Shown here: piece by piece, positions 1 through 9,606 of the stretch
Numbering within the stretch: position 1 is the first letter of the stretch
How the letters are laid out: each line of letters begins with the position of its first letter
NCBI RefSeq assembly: GCF_025989125.1
Contig: NZ_JAPDNR010000001.1
Coordinates: forward strand, 2,648,301 to 2,712,300
Direction: 5' to 3'
DNA: 64,000 bases
DNA from: Chitinophaga nivalis
GTDB lineage: Bacteria > Bacteroidota > Bacteroidia > Chitinophagales > Chitinophagaceae
Notes under the pieces: model-generated
The model's input: only the letters and a program-made list of their open reading frames with translations
Database searches by the model: none
Told to the model about the DNA's origin: nothing
Program-made: the position numbers and the translations under genes

Positions 1-1
1 G

Positions 2-1966
2 ACTAATAAAACCAACGTAACGGTAGCAGAGCTGAATACTTACTTCTCTGAAAACGTATCCAACAACCTGATCGTAGGTTATACCAGTGTAAAAGATAAC
101 CGGGAAATACCCGGCAGTCCGTTCCCGCAGGTAACGATACAGGCAGGTGCAGCAGGTACCCTCGTTGCCGGAACAGAAGGTTATTCTCCGGCTGCACGCC
201 AGGAACAAAACCTGTTTCAGCTCACAGATAATTTGTCGTGGTTAAAAGATAAGCATCATTTTACCTTTGGTACACAGAATGAGTATTTCCGTTTTGATAA
301 CCTGTTTCTGCAGAACGTATGGGGCAATTATCAATATAGCAGTCTGGATGCTTTCCTGAATAACCAGGCGCCGAATTTATATCAGCTTACTTATTCCAAA
401 TTACCGGGTGTATCTGTACCTCCTTCTGTATTCAGATCCCTGCAACTGGGTTTCTATGCACAGGATGAGTATACCGTGATGGAAGGACTGAAAATAACCG
501 CTGGCTTGCGCGCAGATATTCCGGTGTTCCTCGATAAACCGTTGGCCAATCCTCAGGTAGCTGCCGGCTTCATCAACGAAGGATACAAAACGGATATGCG
601 TCCTAAAACAAGGGTGCTGTTATCTCCCCGGTTGGGCTTTAACTGGGATATCAACAAAAACGGAAATACGATCATCCGTGGTGGTACCGGTATCTTCACT
701 GGTCGTTTGCCTTACGTTTGGCTGGCCAATGCCTATAACAATACCGGTGTAGATCTGGGTCGTATCAATGCTACAGGTGCTGCCGCAGCAGGTGTACGTT
801 TCAACAGTGATGTCAATAATCAACCACGTCCGAATGCAGTGGCTACCTCCGAAATCGATCTCACAGATCCTAACTTCCGGATGCCACAGGTATGGCGTAC
901 CAGCCTGGCGGTAGATCAGCAGTTGCCCTGGCAGATCACCGGTACCCTGGAAGCTATCTACAGCAAGGACATGAATGCACCTTTCATTCAAGACCTGAAC
1001 CTCGTAGAACCTAAAGCCAAACTGGGCGGCGACGGGAGAGACCAATACCCGGCTGGTAATGCGAGATTACGTTTCCCGGAGTATACCAACGTATTTTTAC
1101 TGACCAATACCAATAAAGGTTATCAGTATAGTCTGACCGCCAAACTGGAAAGAAATGTTGCCAACGGCGTGTCTGCATCCGCAGCGTATACCTATGGCCA
1201 GGCAAAGGATATCTCCAGCATGAACTCTACGATTGCTTCTACCAATTTCAGGAACAATACCATTACCAATAATCCGAATTATCCGCAGCTGACCTATTCA
1301 GACTGGAACCTGGATCACCGTATCATTGCCACACTGTCGTATCGGGTGACCTATCTGAAACACCTGGCCACTACTATTGGCCTCGTATACAATGGTCAGT
1401 CAGGACTGCCTTATACCTATCGCGTGAACGCCGATATTAACGGTGACGGACAAACGCAGAATGATGCGATGTACATTCCTAAAGACATCAGCGATATCGT
1501 ACTGGTACCCAATAATGCACAGGACAAACGTACCCCGCAGGAGATCTATGCACAGCTGAACAGCTTCATCGAGCAGGATCCTTACCTGAGCAAACACCGG
1601 GGTGAATACGCCGGCCGTAATGCAGCCCGTACACCCTGGACGCATATCGTAGATCTGCACGTTGCACAGGACGTACTGTTGAAAATGGGTAAAAAAACAC
1701 ATGCCCTGCAGATTGCTTTCGATGTATTCAACTTTACCAATATGCTGAACCGTAACTGGGGCCTGGTAAAACTGCCTTCCATCACTACTACCCAGCTGCC
1801 GGCTACCCTGAGCGGCGCGGTATTGGTATACAAAGGAATGGAAGCAGCATCACCTGCAGGTATAAGCCGCCCGATGTACAGCTATGTACCGGTAAACGGA
1901 TCATTTGTGAATGCACCGGTTGAATCAAGATGGAGAGGTCAGTTGTCTGTACGATACAGCTTCTGA
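2..1966 (+). CDS. TonB-dependent receptor, Oar-like, 3' part (5' end outside window)
   Basis: Outer-membrane beta-barrel receptor; only the C-terminal ~654 residues are present. The frame is open from base 2, and the TTG at 233 is internal, so the gene enters from the left edge. Alternating aromatic/polar strands, many Asn/Tyr-rich loops and a C-terminus ending in Tyr-Ser-Phe are typical of TonB-dependent barrels. The Thr-Gly-Arg-Leu-Pro-Tyr-Val-Trp stretch and a C-terminal Phe-Asn-Phe-Thr-Asn-Met-Leu-Asn-Arg resemble the large Oar-type receptors of Bacteroidota, which carry an N-terminal carboxypeptidase-regulatory-like domain (not visible here). Substrate cannot be read. A strong hairpin terminator follows 27 bases after the stop, so transcription ends here and the downstream sigma gene is a separate unit. 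Confidence 0.88.
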   Translation, partial: TNKTNVTVAELNTYFSENVSNNLIVGYTSVKDNREIPGSPFPQVTIQAGAAGTLVAGTEGYSPAARQEQNLFQLTDNLSWLKDKHHFTFGTQNEYFRFDNLFLQNVWGNYQYSSLDAFLNNQAPNLYQLTYSKLPGVSVPPSVFRSLQLGFYAQDEYTVMEGLKITAGLRADIPVFLDKPLANPQVAAGFINEGYKTDMRPKTRVLLSPRLGFNWDINKNGNTIIRGGTGIFTGRLPYVWLANAYNNTGVDLGRINATGAAAAGVRFNSDVNNQPRPNAVATSEIDLTDPNFRMPQVWRTSLAVDQQLPWQITGTLEAIYSKDMNAPFIQDLNLVEPKAKLGGDGRDQYPAGNARLRFPEYTNVFLLTNTNKGYQYSLTAKLERNVANGVSASAAYTYGQAKDISSMNSTIASTNFRNNTITNNPNYPQLTYSDWNLDHRIIATLSYRVTYLKHLATTIGLVYNGQSGLPYTYRVNADINGDGQTQNDAMYIPKDISDIVLVPNNAQDKRTPQEIYAQLNSFIEQDPYLSKHRGEYAGRNAARTPWTHIVDLHVAQDVLLKMGKKTHALQIAFDVFNFTNMLNRNWGLVKLPSITTTQLPATLSGAVLVYKGMEAASPAGISRPMYSYVPVNGSFVNAPVESRWRGQLSVRYSF

Positions 1967-1992
1967 TAAAATATGGGATAAATAGTTTTAAA

Positions 1993-2026
1993 AGTCCTCC
2001 TGCAATCATTGCAGGAGGACTTTTTA
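1993..2026 (+). terminator. Intrinsic terminator after the partial TonB receptor
   Basis: A perfect 12-bp stem (1993-2004 with 2010-2021), a 5-nt loop and a T-run directly after it. It lies 27 bases after the receptor stop codon. Confidence 0.85.
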
Positions 2027-2169
2027 GTTTTGACGACAACCTGTTTCGCTCATTCCTGTAAAATTATCTTGCCCTATCCGGTAACATCATTACTGATACC
2101 CCTTTTATTTTTTCATAGAAACTTAATATTCAGGTAATATTTAAGTTGCCATTTTTGCATCGGCAAGAA

Positions 2170-2772
2170 ATGTTTCCAATGGACTACAACCAGGCAACCG
2201 ATATGGATCTATGGCAATGCTGCCTGCGGGATGACTTGCAGGCCTATACCGCCTTGTTCCAGCGTTATTTCAGGAGCTTGTATACTTTCGCCTTGAAACA
2301 TACCAACAATTCATTTGCGGCGGAAGAACTGGCGATGGATGTGATGTATCGTTTCTGGGAAAAACGCGCGTCTATACGGGAAGGCGCTAATTTGCGGGCG
2401 TACCTTTTTACGGCTGTTAAGAGAGCCGTTATCGATCATTGGCGTAAAAAGGAACTGGCGGTTACCGACATTGCTGTGATAACGCCTGAAAGCCTGCCCC
2501 GGGCAGCCAGCACCGATGCGGGGCTGGAGGGCGTAGAAATGGAACAATTATATCAAATATCCTTAGCACTACTAAGCACTAAAGAACGAGAGGTTTTCCT
2601 GCTGAGCAGAGAAGAAGGGCTTACCTACGCGCAAATCGCTGCACGTATGAACATCTCCGTAAACACGGTGAAAACACATATGACTTCCAGTTTGCGCACT
2701 TTCCGGCAGCTGCTATCTCCACATACCGACTTAATCATCTCCCTGCTATTTATCCTCTACTGTCATCAGTAA
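2170..2772 (+). CDS. ECF RNA polymerase sigma-70 factor (FecI-like)
   Basis: Extracytoplasmic-function sigma factor of about 200 residues. Region 2 (about residues 20-85) shows the DLQAYTALFQRYF and AAEELAMDVMYRFWEK core. Region 4 (about 140-190) shows TKEREVFLLSREEGLTYAQI followed by a helix-turn-helix with NTVKTHM. The C-terminus ends in a short hydrophobic tail, often seen in Bacteroidota FecI-type factors. An in-frame TTG at 2146 gives a longer frame, but ATG 2170 or ATG 2179 is more likely because sequence similarity begins at about the second. The next gene is a FecR anti-sigma factor and then a TonB receptor, so this factor most likely drives that receptor in a cell-surface signalling circuit. 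Confidence 0.9.
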   Translation: MFPMDYNQATDMDLWQCCLRDDLQAYTALFQRYFRSLYTFALKHTNNSFAAEELAMDVMYRFWEKRASIREGANLRAYLFTAVKRAVIDHWRKKELAVTDIAVITPESLPRAASTDAGLEGVEMEQLYQISLALLSTKEREVFLLSREEGLTYAQIAARMNISVNTVKTHMTSSLRTFRQLLSPHTDLIISLLFILYCHQ

Positions 2773-2861
2773 GTATCTTTCTCCTGCATTTTAAAAAAAA
2801 TAATTTTTCCTCCTCACCCGGTGCCGGTATTCTTACGTCTTTGTTGTTATAAGGACAACGC

Positions 2862-3857
2862 ATGACAACGCAAGCATACAAAGCACTACTACAAAAATAT
2901 ATTCAGGGTAATTGCACACCCGCCGAAAAGCAGCTAGTGGCAATGATGCTGGCGGATCCTGCTTACCAGCACCTCTTTGAGGAAGCACTGGGAGAAGAAG
3001 GGAATCCCCTGGAAGCCGCGCAGGGGGAACCAGATGAGCAGATGTTGTTATGGACGGAGAAAATCCACCAACGCATTCCGGCGTCTCAACAGCCGCGAAG
3101 AAACAGGTTATTGCTCTCATCTGTTTTCAGATACGCAGCGGTATGGATAGGTGCCTTGGTTATGCTGAGTGGCCTGGCGTATCTGATCTTCAATAAAGAC
3201 AAACCAGCGCAGGTGGTCTATATCGATAAGATAAATAACAGTACGCGACCGCTCCGGATGATGATGCCAGATAGTTCTGTTATCATCATCGGCCCTGGCA
3301 GTAAACTTAGCTACCCGGAAGTTTTCGCCGCCGATACCCGGCATGTTTTATTAGATGGGGAAGCATTTTTTGATATCAAACAAGATCCCGGAAAACCCTT
3401 TTCCGTTGGCACCGGTGAGATCCGGACAGAAGTACTGGGCACGGCTTTTAAGGTGACAGCCTTCGCGGGAAAAAATACCACGGTGGCCGTAGCATCCGGT
3501 AAGGTAAGGGTTTGCCTGGCAACCGATAGCGCCGCTAAAGAACTCGCGCTTTTACCCGCCGGCCGGCAGGTAGTTTATGCAGCTGGTAAAGCTGCACTGA
3601 GTGAAACCAACATAACACAACTGGAAGCCTGGCAACAGGGCAAACTGATATACCTGGATGCGGCTTTAAGTAGTATCACGGCAGACCTGGAGCGTTGGTA
3701 CGGCGTAGAGGTACGTTATACAAACAGGGAAAGGGCGGGGTTGTTACTGAACATCAGCCTGAATGCAGCGGCGCCACTGGAGAGCACCTTACGGCTGATA
3801 GCGGCCACCGGAAATATTACCTATACTCTCCGGGGAAAAACAATCACTATTCACTAA
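2862..3857 (+). CDS. FecR family anti-sigma factor
   Basis: Inner-membrane anti-sigma regulator of 331 residues. The N-terminal ~85 residues are cytoplasmic and would bind the sigma factor. One transmembrane helix spans about 89-110. The periplasmic FecR domain is at about 118-215 (with the characteristic RHVLLDGEAFFDIKQDP stretch and EVLGTAFKVTAF). The C-terminal DUF4974 is at about 258-330. Length and order match Bacteroidota FecR proteins. It lies 89 bases downstream of the sigma gene and upstream of a TonB receptor that has the STN signalling domain expected to contact FecR. Confidence 0.93.
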   Translation: MTTQAYKALLQKYIQGNCTPAEKQLVAMMLADPAYQHLFEEALGEEGNPLEAAQGEPDEQMLLWTEKIHQRIPASQQPRRNRLLLSSVFRYAAVWIGALVMLSGLAYLIFNKDKPAQVVYIDKINNSTRPLRMMMPDSSVIIIGPGSKLSYPEVFAADTRHVLLDGEAFFDIKQDPGKPFSVGTGEIRTEVLGTAFKVTAFAGKNTTVAVASGKVRVCLATDSAAKELALLPAGRQVVYAAGKAALSETNITQLEAWQQGKLIYLDAALSSITADLERWYGVEVRYTNRERAGLLLNISLNAAAPLESTLRLIAATGNITYTLRGKTITIH

Positions 3858-3904
3858 CACGACTAAATAAACGCGATGGCTACACGATAATATCTAAAAA
3901 AATA

Positions 3905-3928
3905 GCGCTCCCCTAAGAGGGGAAGCGC
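3905..3928 (+). promoter_or_regulatory. GC-rich hairpin between fecR-like and receptor genes
   Basis: GCGCTCCCC pairs with GGGGAAGCGC (one bulged A) around a 5-nt loop. It sits 48 bases after the anti-sigma stop and about 100 bases before the receptor start. It lacks a T-run, so it may be an RNA-processing or stability element that sets different levels of the regulator and the receptor rather than a plain terminator. Function is inferred. Confidence 0.35.
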
Positions 3929-4025
3929 CAGGCGAACAGATATGGGCAGTTTTGACGGACCTCCATATCCATTCCATAAAAGATTAAAAATTAATGTACA
4001 AATAACCTTTATGCTTTTCAAAATT

Positions 4026-7000
4026 ATGAAAAAGGAGTTGAATTCGACTCCTTGTTTTACCCGTTACCGAAAGGGCTACCCGCTGATGTCAGTTTTTTTA
4101 TTGCTGTACGTTTTCCTGGCAGTGTTGCCAGCCTCCGCACAAAGCAGCATCCTGGACAAACGGATTAGCCTGGACCTGAAAGGAGCCGGCCTGAAAGAAA
4201 GTCTGCGTGCCATCGAACGCCAGATCGGCGTAATGTTCAATGTACAATCAGCGCTGCTGAACAAAGCCACGGTAAAGGTAAACCTGTCGGCTAAAGACAT
4301 GACCGTTCGTACGGCGCTCGACAAGGTACTGGCCCCTGCTCACCTGCGTTACCGATTGCTGGAGGGGGCTGTGGTTATAGACGAAAAGCCGGAAAATAAA
4401 GAACAGGAACCTGCAAAAGCCCAACCCCGGCAACAGGGTCGTATCAGTGGAAAGATATTCGATGGCCGGAATGAACCGCTCATTGGTGCCACCATCCGCA
4501 TCGTGGGAAATAACAACAAGGCGGCGCTTTCTGCAACTGATGGAAGTTATATGATCCCGCTGGAACCAGGTACCTATACGCTGGAAGTGAGCTTTATCTC
4601 TTTTCAGACCCAACGCATCACGGAGGTAGCTGTAAAGGCAGGAGAAAATACCGCCCTGACGATAGCAATGAAAACCAGCACCAGTACGCTGAATCAGGTA
4701 GTTGTAACATCCGGATATAAAAAAGCATCTGTAGCCGGTTTATACGCGCAGCAAAAGAACAGCGCTTCGATCAGCAACGGGATTTCTGCAGAGCAGATAG
4801 CGGCTACGCCGGACCGCAACGTGGGTGAATCACTGAAACGTATTTCCGGCGTCAGTACGGCCGATAATAAATTCGTGCTGGTACGGGGTATCGGGGAACG
4901 ATACAATGCGGCGACGCTCGATGGCACCATATTGCCAAGTACAGAGGCGCAAAAACGCAGCTTCTCATTTGACATGATTCCCAATACCATCGTCGACAAT
5001 GTGGTGGTGGTGAAGACCATCACCCCCGATATGAACATGAGTTTTGGCGGTGGGGCTGTGCAGATCAATACCAAAGACATTCCGACGGAAAATTTTATCT
5101 CTGTTGGTATCGGAACTTCGGTGAATGATCAGTCCATCGGAAAGGATTTCCTGAGCCGCAAACGGGGCAAACAGGATTTCCTGGGATTTGATGATGGCAG
5201 GAGAAGTTTCCCCACCGATCTGAAAACCATGTCTGGGGCATCGCCTAAAGCGGAACTCGTTGAACAGACCAGGCGCTTTACCAACGATAATTTCACGGTA
5301 TATAAATACAGGGCGGCGCCGGCGCAAAATTACCAATTCACCATCGGGCAGCAATTCGCACTGGATAAAACAGGACAACGAAAATTCGGCTTTACAGGTG
5401 CACTGAACTACCGGAATAGCCAAACCATCCAGGATATTGAGGAGATCCGCCGGGGAAAGTGGAATGTGAATACCCCGATTGTGTCAGGTGGTTATGCGTA
5501 CAATTACAATACTACACTGGGCGGTATCCTGAATATGGGGCTGCAATTAAAACAACACCGCTTTAGCCTTCGTAATACTTATACACACCTGTTCGACAAT
5601 GCCTTTACCCGGATCTATGGCGTCAGTTCGGACGACAACCTCGGAGGAATGCCTGACCAGATCCGCGAAACAGACGATCCGACGTTTACCACCCTGATTC
5701 AGAACAAAATAACCGGCACGCATCAATTGCAGCAAACGAAGGTGGAATGGGACTTCGCAAGGACGAGTATCAACCGGCAGCAAAAAGATATAGGCATTGC
5801 TTCGCAGGCGCCTAAGATAATGGGAGGAGATACGATGTTTTTCTATGTGCCCAACCAGCTATCCGAACCGAGATTTACACCAACATCCCGCCAGCATTAC
5901 TCCAACCGCGAAACGCACTATTCCTGGAATGTGTCTGCATCGAGACCCTTCCGTTTCGGAAAGTTTACCAATACCATAAAAGCAGGTTATTTCGGGACGC
6001 AACGCAGCTCCAGATTTGATTGGACGATATTGCCGGTTGTCAGGGATAACGCGGTATTCGATCCATCACTGGCTTACCTGCCCGTTGGAGAATGGTTAAA
6101 TCCGGAAAACGTCCGGGGCGACGGTTATCTGTTGTTACTGGACGGATGGGGCAATGATTATTATGCCGGTAAAAGCCAGAACCATGCAGGCTACCTGATG
6201 TTCGATAACAAATTATCCGACAAGTGGCGCCTGGTTTGGGGATTACGTGCCGAATACTATGATTACAAGGAAATCAATAACGGTTCCAATGCGCCTAAGA
6301 AAGGAGCAAACGGTGAGTTTACCTTGCCGGAAGAAAAAAACTGGCAATGGCTGCCTTCCGCTAATCTTACCTATAGCCCTATTCATTCGTTGAATATCCG
6401 GGCCGCTTATTCCAGTACCGTAGTACGCCCTGAAATGATGGATAATAGCCAGTTTTTCCGGTATAGCGCGTTTTACGACGGCCTGGTTGGCAGTGCAGGT
6501 ATCAGCAGTACACGTATCAACAGCTGGGATTTTAAAGCGGAGTGGTTTCCGGGTTTGGGCGAGATATTGTCTATCGGCGGATACTACAAATACTTTGACA
6601 AACCTGCGGAAATGATCGCCATGGAAACCCTTGATTTCGGGTACCGTTATACCCTGAAAAACTCCAACTGGGCTAAAGTATATGGACTGGAACTGGAGGT
6701 ACGGAAAAACCTTGGTTTTATCAGCAAGGCCACCTTACTCCAACGCCTCACCGTCTATGGCAACATGACCTGGCAACAATCTAAAGTAGAAGGGCTGTAT
6801 ATGATGAATGATCCTGTTACGGGAAAAATCAACCTGGTTCCCATGAAGCAGAAACGGGCCCTGTATGGACAGGCGCCTTATTTGTTAAACGTTGGGCTGC
6901 AATACCAGGATGAAAAATTCGGCTGGAACATTGTTTATAATAAATCGGGCAGAAAGACTTATTTCGTGACCACCTCACCCGCTATTACAGAATATGAGCA

Positions 7001-7280
7001 ACCCCGGCAGCAATTAGATGCGCAGGTGAGTTATAAATTCTTCAAATCACGCCTGGAAGTCCGGCTGAATGCAGCGAACCTGTTGAATGCAGCCTCCGTA
7101 TACTATAACAACAGAGGAAGTTATGAGCCCAACCCTGATAATGTATCGGGATCGCTGGATTTCAGCAATGCACAACGGCTAAAGGAAGGTTTTACAGATA
7201 ACTACGAAGAGGGTGACCTATATACTTTCAAGCAACGTTTCGGACGTACCTACAGTGCGACATTGACCTATAAATTTTAA
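4026..7280 (+). CDS. TonB-dependent receptor with N-terminal STN signalling domain
   Basis: Outer-membrane active-transport receptor, about 1084 residues from ATG 4026. ATGs at 3942 and 4011 are also in frame; 4026 puts a Lys/Arg-rich n-region before the hydrophobic core and an Ala-Ser-Ala-Gln cleavage site at about 39-42. Order: secretin/TonB short N-terminal domain (STN, ~42-125), carboxypeptidase-regulatory-like beta-sandwich (~139-218), a QVVVTSGYKKA segment resembling a TonB-box region, plug (~240-350, with LVRGIGERYNAATLDGT and SFGGGAVQINTKD), then the barrel ending in Tyr-Lys-Phe. The plug is of the ordinary type with no SusC 'FIVDGVP' motif and no SusD gene follows. The STN domain plus the upstream sigma/anti-sigma pair point to substrate-induced self-regulation. 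Substrate unknown. Confidence 0.92.
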   Translation: MKKELNSTPCFTRYRKGYPLMSVFLLLYVFLAVLPASAQSSILDKRISLDLKGAGLKESLRAIERQIGVMFNVQSALLNKATVKVNLSAKDMTVRTALDKVLAPAHLRYRLLEGAVVIDEKPENKEQEPAKAQPRQQGRISGKIFDGRNEPLIGATIRIVGNNNKAALSATDGSYMIPLEPGTYTLEVSFISFQTQRITEVAVKAGENTALTIAMKTSTSTLNQVVVTSGYKKASVAGLYAQQKNSASISNGISAEQIAATPDRNVGESLKRISGVSTADNKFVLVRGIGERYNAATLDGTILPSTEAQKRSFSFDMIPNTIVDNVVVVKTITPDMNMSFGGGAVQINTKDIPTENFISVGIGTSVNDQSIGKDFLSRKRGKQDFLGFDDGRRSFPTDLKTMSGASPKAELVEQTRRFTNDNFTVYKYRAAPAQNYQFTIGQQFALDKTGQRKFGFTGALNYRNSQTIQDIEEIRRGKWNVNTPIVSGGYAYNYNTTLGGILNMGLQLKQHRFSLRNTYTHLFDNAFTRIYGVSSDDNLGGMPDQIRETDDPTFTTLIQNKITGTHQLQQTKVEWDFARTSINRQQKDIGIASQAPKIMGGDTMFFYVPNQLSEPRFTPTSRQHYSNRETHYSWNVSASRPFRFGKFTNTIKAGYFGTQRSSRFDWTILPVVRDNAVFDPSLAYLPVGEWLNPENVRGDGYLLLLDGWGNDYYAGKSQNHAGYLMFDNKLSDKWRLVWGLRAEYYDYKEINNGSNAPKKGANGEFTLPEEKNWQWLPSANLTYSPIHSLNIRAAYSSTVVRPEMMDNSQFFRYSAFYDGLVGSAGISSTRINSWDFKAEWFPGLGEILSIGGYYKYFDKPAEMIAMETLDFGYRYTLKNSNWAKVYGLELEVRKNLGFISKATLLQRLTVYGNMTWQQSKVEGLYMMNDPVTGKINLVPMKQKRALYGQAPYLLNVGLQYQDEKFGWNIVYNKSGRKTYFVTTSPAITEYEQPRQQLDAQVSYKFFKSRLEVRLNAANLLNAASVYYNNRGSYEPNPDNVSGSLDFSNAQRLKEGFTDNYEEGDLYTFKQRFGRTYSATLTYKF

Positions 7281-7287
7281 ATAAGCC

Positions 7288-8400
7288 ATGAAGAGAATAT
7301 TTTTATCGGAATATATAATACTGCTTGCACTGGTGATGGCAGTACTGCAAGGCTGCCGGAAAGAGGAGTTGTTACATCCTGCGGTACCAAGGATTGTGGA
7401 ACTGACATTCAGTGGCACCAGCTCCGTTCCCCTGGAATTTGTCTATGACAATCAGGTGGTGGACACCACTATCGGACAAGACAATAGTTTACCCAATCCC
7501 TTTACCCTGAATGTTTCCAAAGGAGACCAGCAGATACATATCCGCCGGAAAGGGGAAACGGCTATACTTAAAAGCTACACCATCCACCCGAAAACGTTTC
7601 AGCAACACTTCGGCATTCTGTATGATGAAGGGAAGATATATGACAACAGCATTTATTACAACCTCGCCATTCACCCCGTAGGTAAGAACGTGGAGATCTT
7701 CCTGGATGGAAAGCTCAAAACACAGACCAGTTATGGAGGCATTCTCACCAGCAAGCTGACGATTCCCATGGATAAGGGGCTATCAAGAGAACTGACGGTG
7801 AAAATAAAAGGAGAAGACAAGGTGATTTTGAGGAGAACAATAGTGGAGGCTGACTCCAACAAAACCATGAAGTTTATACTGGTAGGAAAAACGCCTGTTG
7901 AAAGTATGGTGTTGCCGCCATTGAAAGATCCGAAAGGGATGTCCTTAACGCTTTTGCTACGACCTGATATTGAATTTGGCCAAACTACTTTTCAGGGCGG
8001 AGAGGTAGACCTGGTTTTTTACGTCCGGGACATGATGACGGAAGAAGTCACCCATCCGGTTCCTGAAATCCGGGTAACGGTACCACAGCCGGCGGCTTTC
8101 GCAACGGTGGAGTTACCGCCCCTTGCTGAATCAAAAATGTATACGTTTGATGTTTTTAAAAAGGGGACAAAGGAAGTGGTCTATAGTAGCAAGAATCCTG
8201 GCTACACAGTTCGTCCCGGGCTGGGAAAATACGGTATGTTCTTAGTCTTTAAAGACCTTGAGCCGCACTTTTTTATTCCCGGCGAAAGACTGATTTGTAC
8301 CATTTCTACCAATGAAGAGATGGGGGGAGATAATTTTGATGAAATTTTTATCATACCTAATGAAGTGGCTGTTGTCAATGACTTTGTGAAAATCCAATAG
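7288..8400 (+). CDS. Putative surface lipoprotein, partner of the TonB receptor
   Basis: 370-residue exported protein with a lipoprotein signal peptide: hydrophobic core, then Leu-Gln-Gly-Cys with the acylated Cys at position 23. The mature part is beta-rich and appears to consist of repeated beta-sandwich units (for example the repeated pattern of hydrophobic strand, turn, strand around 30-110 and 115-195). I do not recognise a named family. It starts 7 bases after the TonB receptor stop, so the two are almost certainly co-transcribed. By analogy with other Bacteroidota receptor-lipoprotein pairs it may capture substrate at the cell surface, but it has no SusD sequence signature. A terminator follows. 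Confidence 0.78.
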   Translation: MKRIFLSEYIILLALVMAVLQGCRKEELLHPAVPRIVELTFSGTSSVPLEFVYDNQVVDTTIGQDNSLPNPFTLNVSKGDQQIHIRRKGETAILKSYTIHPKTFQQHFGILYDEGKIYDNSIYYNLAIHPVGKNVEIFLDGKLKTQTSYGGILTSKLTIPMDKGLSRELTVKIKGEDKVILRRTIVEADSNKTMKFILVGKTPVESMVLPPLKDPKGMSLTLLLRPDIEFGQTTFQGGEVDLVFYVRDMMTEEVTHPVPEIRVTVPQPAAFATVELPPLAESKMYTFDVFKKGTKEVVYSSKNPGYTVRPGLGKYGMFLVFKDLEPHFFIPGERLICTISTNEEMGGDNFDEIFIIPNEVAVVNDFVKIQ

Positions 8401-8420
8401 ATTGATTTACCTGCATCAAC

Positions 8421-8458
8421 AAAAAAGCTAAGTCCGTTTTCCGGTACTTAGCTTTTTT
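8421..8458. terminator. Bidirectional terminator between convergent genes
   Basis: AAAAAAGCTAAGT (8421-8433) pairs with ACTTAGCTTTTTT (8446-8458). It has A-run and T-run on both sides, between a plus-strand lipoprotein gene and a minus-strand lectin gene. Confidence 0.85.
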
Positions 8459-8565
8459 ATTGGTGCAAAGCGTGAATGATTTTATATGGTTTTAAACGCT
8501 GCTTTCCTGTCACAACAAAAACAGCAAAAAACTTATCTGATAAAAAGTACGGAATGGACATCAGA

Positions 8566-9159
8566 TCATGGGTTCTGTAGCGTCCAGTGTTGGTTGGGGC
8601 CATTGACCCAGTCCCATACCTGAATGATGCCCCCATTGACATAAATGGTAGTGGAGGAAAGGTCCAGTACTTTGCCACTGCTGGCATTGATAAAGGCTTT
8701 GCCAGAAATTTTCCACTGTTGATTGCCATACTGTAACCATGACCATTGCTGCACTTTGCCACCATTATTGAAAACAGTTGAAGCCTGTGCCTCCAGCGCC
8801 TTTCCGCTCGCAACGTTTGTGATCAGGTAAAGGTCATTGCCGAGGGCCGTGAGTATCCACTTTTGATTGTCGGTATTCAGGTATTCCCATTGCTGTACCT
8901 TTCCGCCATTGTTATTGATTTGTGACGATTCGACCTCCACTACTTTGCCGCTTTGCTCGTTGACGATCCTGTAAGGACCACTACGTTGGCCCACCGGCAA
9001 GCTGGCCAGTGAAGCAGCAATGGAGTTACCCGTAGCGGCAGCTGTCAATGCCGGTGATTTTTCGGCTGCGGCAGTGGCTAACGTTGTTTCCTTCTTGCAG
9101 GAAGACATGAATAAAGTGGTGGCAAATGCAAGTAATAGTAATAAGCTTGTTCGTTTCAT
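8566..9159 (-). CDS. Ricin-type beta-trefoil lectin lipoprotein
   Basis: 197-residue lipoprotein. The signal peptide ends in Met-Ser-Ser-Cys (Cys21). After a low-complexity Ala/Thr-rich linker comes a beta-trefoil with three Gln-x-Trp-type repeats: QQWEYLNTDNQKW, QQWSWLQYGNQQW and VWDWVNGPNQHW. These are the hallmark of RICIN/CBM13 carbohydrate-binding modules. Three subdomains each contain a 'GK.(L/V)(D/E)' element (SGKVVEVES, SGKALEAQ, SGKVLDLS). No catalytic domain is attached, so it probably binds glycans at the cell envelope. The same lectin fold is fused to a protease at 21.5-22.7 kb. Confidence 0.88.
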   Translation of the reverse strand: MKRTSLLLLLAFATTLFMSSCKKETTLATAAAEKSPALTAAATGNSIAASLASLPVGQRSGPYRIVNEQSGKVVEVESSQINNNGGKVQQWEYLNTDNQKWILTALGNDLYLITNVASGKALEAQASTVFNNGGKVQQWSWLQYGNQQWKISGKAFINASSGKVLDLSSTTIYVNGGIIQVWDWVNGPNQHWTLQNP

Positions 9160-9559
9160 AAATGGGGGTTGTTTTAAAATGAAGGAAAAAGGTAAAGCGG
9201 GTTAGATAGTTGTATAAGGCCTTCTTGTATTGTAGTGTTCACGGCAAAGATAAGGGGAGATACTGCAGTTACGCTGGGAGTGCCCATATAAGGCAGGGGA
9301 GATATTTATGCTGCTGTGATTGTACATCCACATCGATATCAACCGGCAATCATGTTACCTATAGTTTTGATGATTCGATCTCCTTAAATTATTTATACTT
9401 CACCAGCTTTAAAGAAGATGAAAATATGCCTAAGGATATCGTGTGAAATTTTGGGGCATTTGACAAAGCTCTGCATGACGCGCTTTCCGAAAATCGCAGT
9501 TGCCATATTCAGCCCGATAAACTACCGGATTTCCCCCGGAGGGAAATCATAAAATGACA
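9160..9559. other. Intergenic region, no credible gene
   Basis: About 400 bases. Short open frames here lack a recognisable protein pattern. A small hairpin (GATTTCCC / GGGAAATC, 9528-9548) sits just before the terminator. It otherwise holds only the upstream region of the lectin gene. Confidence 0.6.
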
Positions 9560-9588
9560 GATGCCCGGAACGATTCGTTCCGGGCATC
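9560..9588 (-). terminator. Terminator downstream of the ABC permease
   Basis: A perfect 13-bp GC-rich stem (9560-9572 with 9576-9588) with a 3-nt loop, 18 bases after the permease stop on the minus strand. A T-rich stretch follows on that strand. Confidence 0.8.
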
Positions 9589-9606
9589 TTATTTTCATTG
9601 AAATCA

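Noticed and set aside
1011..1205. Minus-strand frames inside the first TonB receptor (also 620-1045, 1400-1702)
   Set aside because: They are shadows of the plus-strand receptor frame.
9210..9446. 78-codon plus frame in the intergenic region
   Set aside because: No recognisable motif and composition typical of non-coding DNA.
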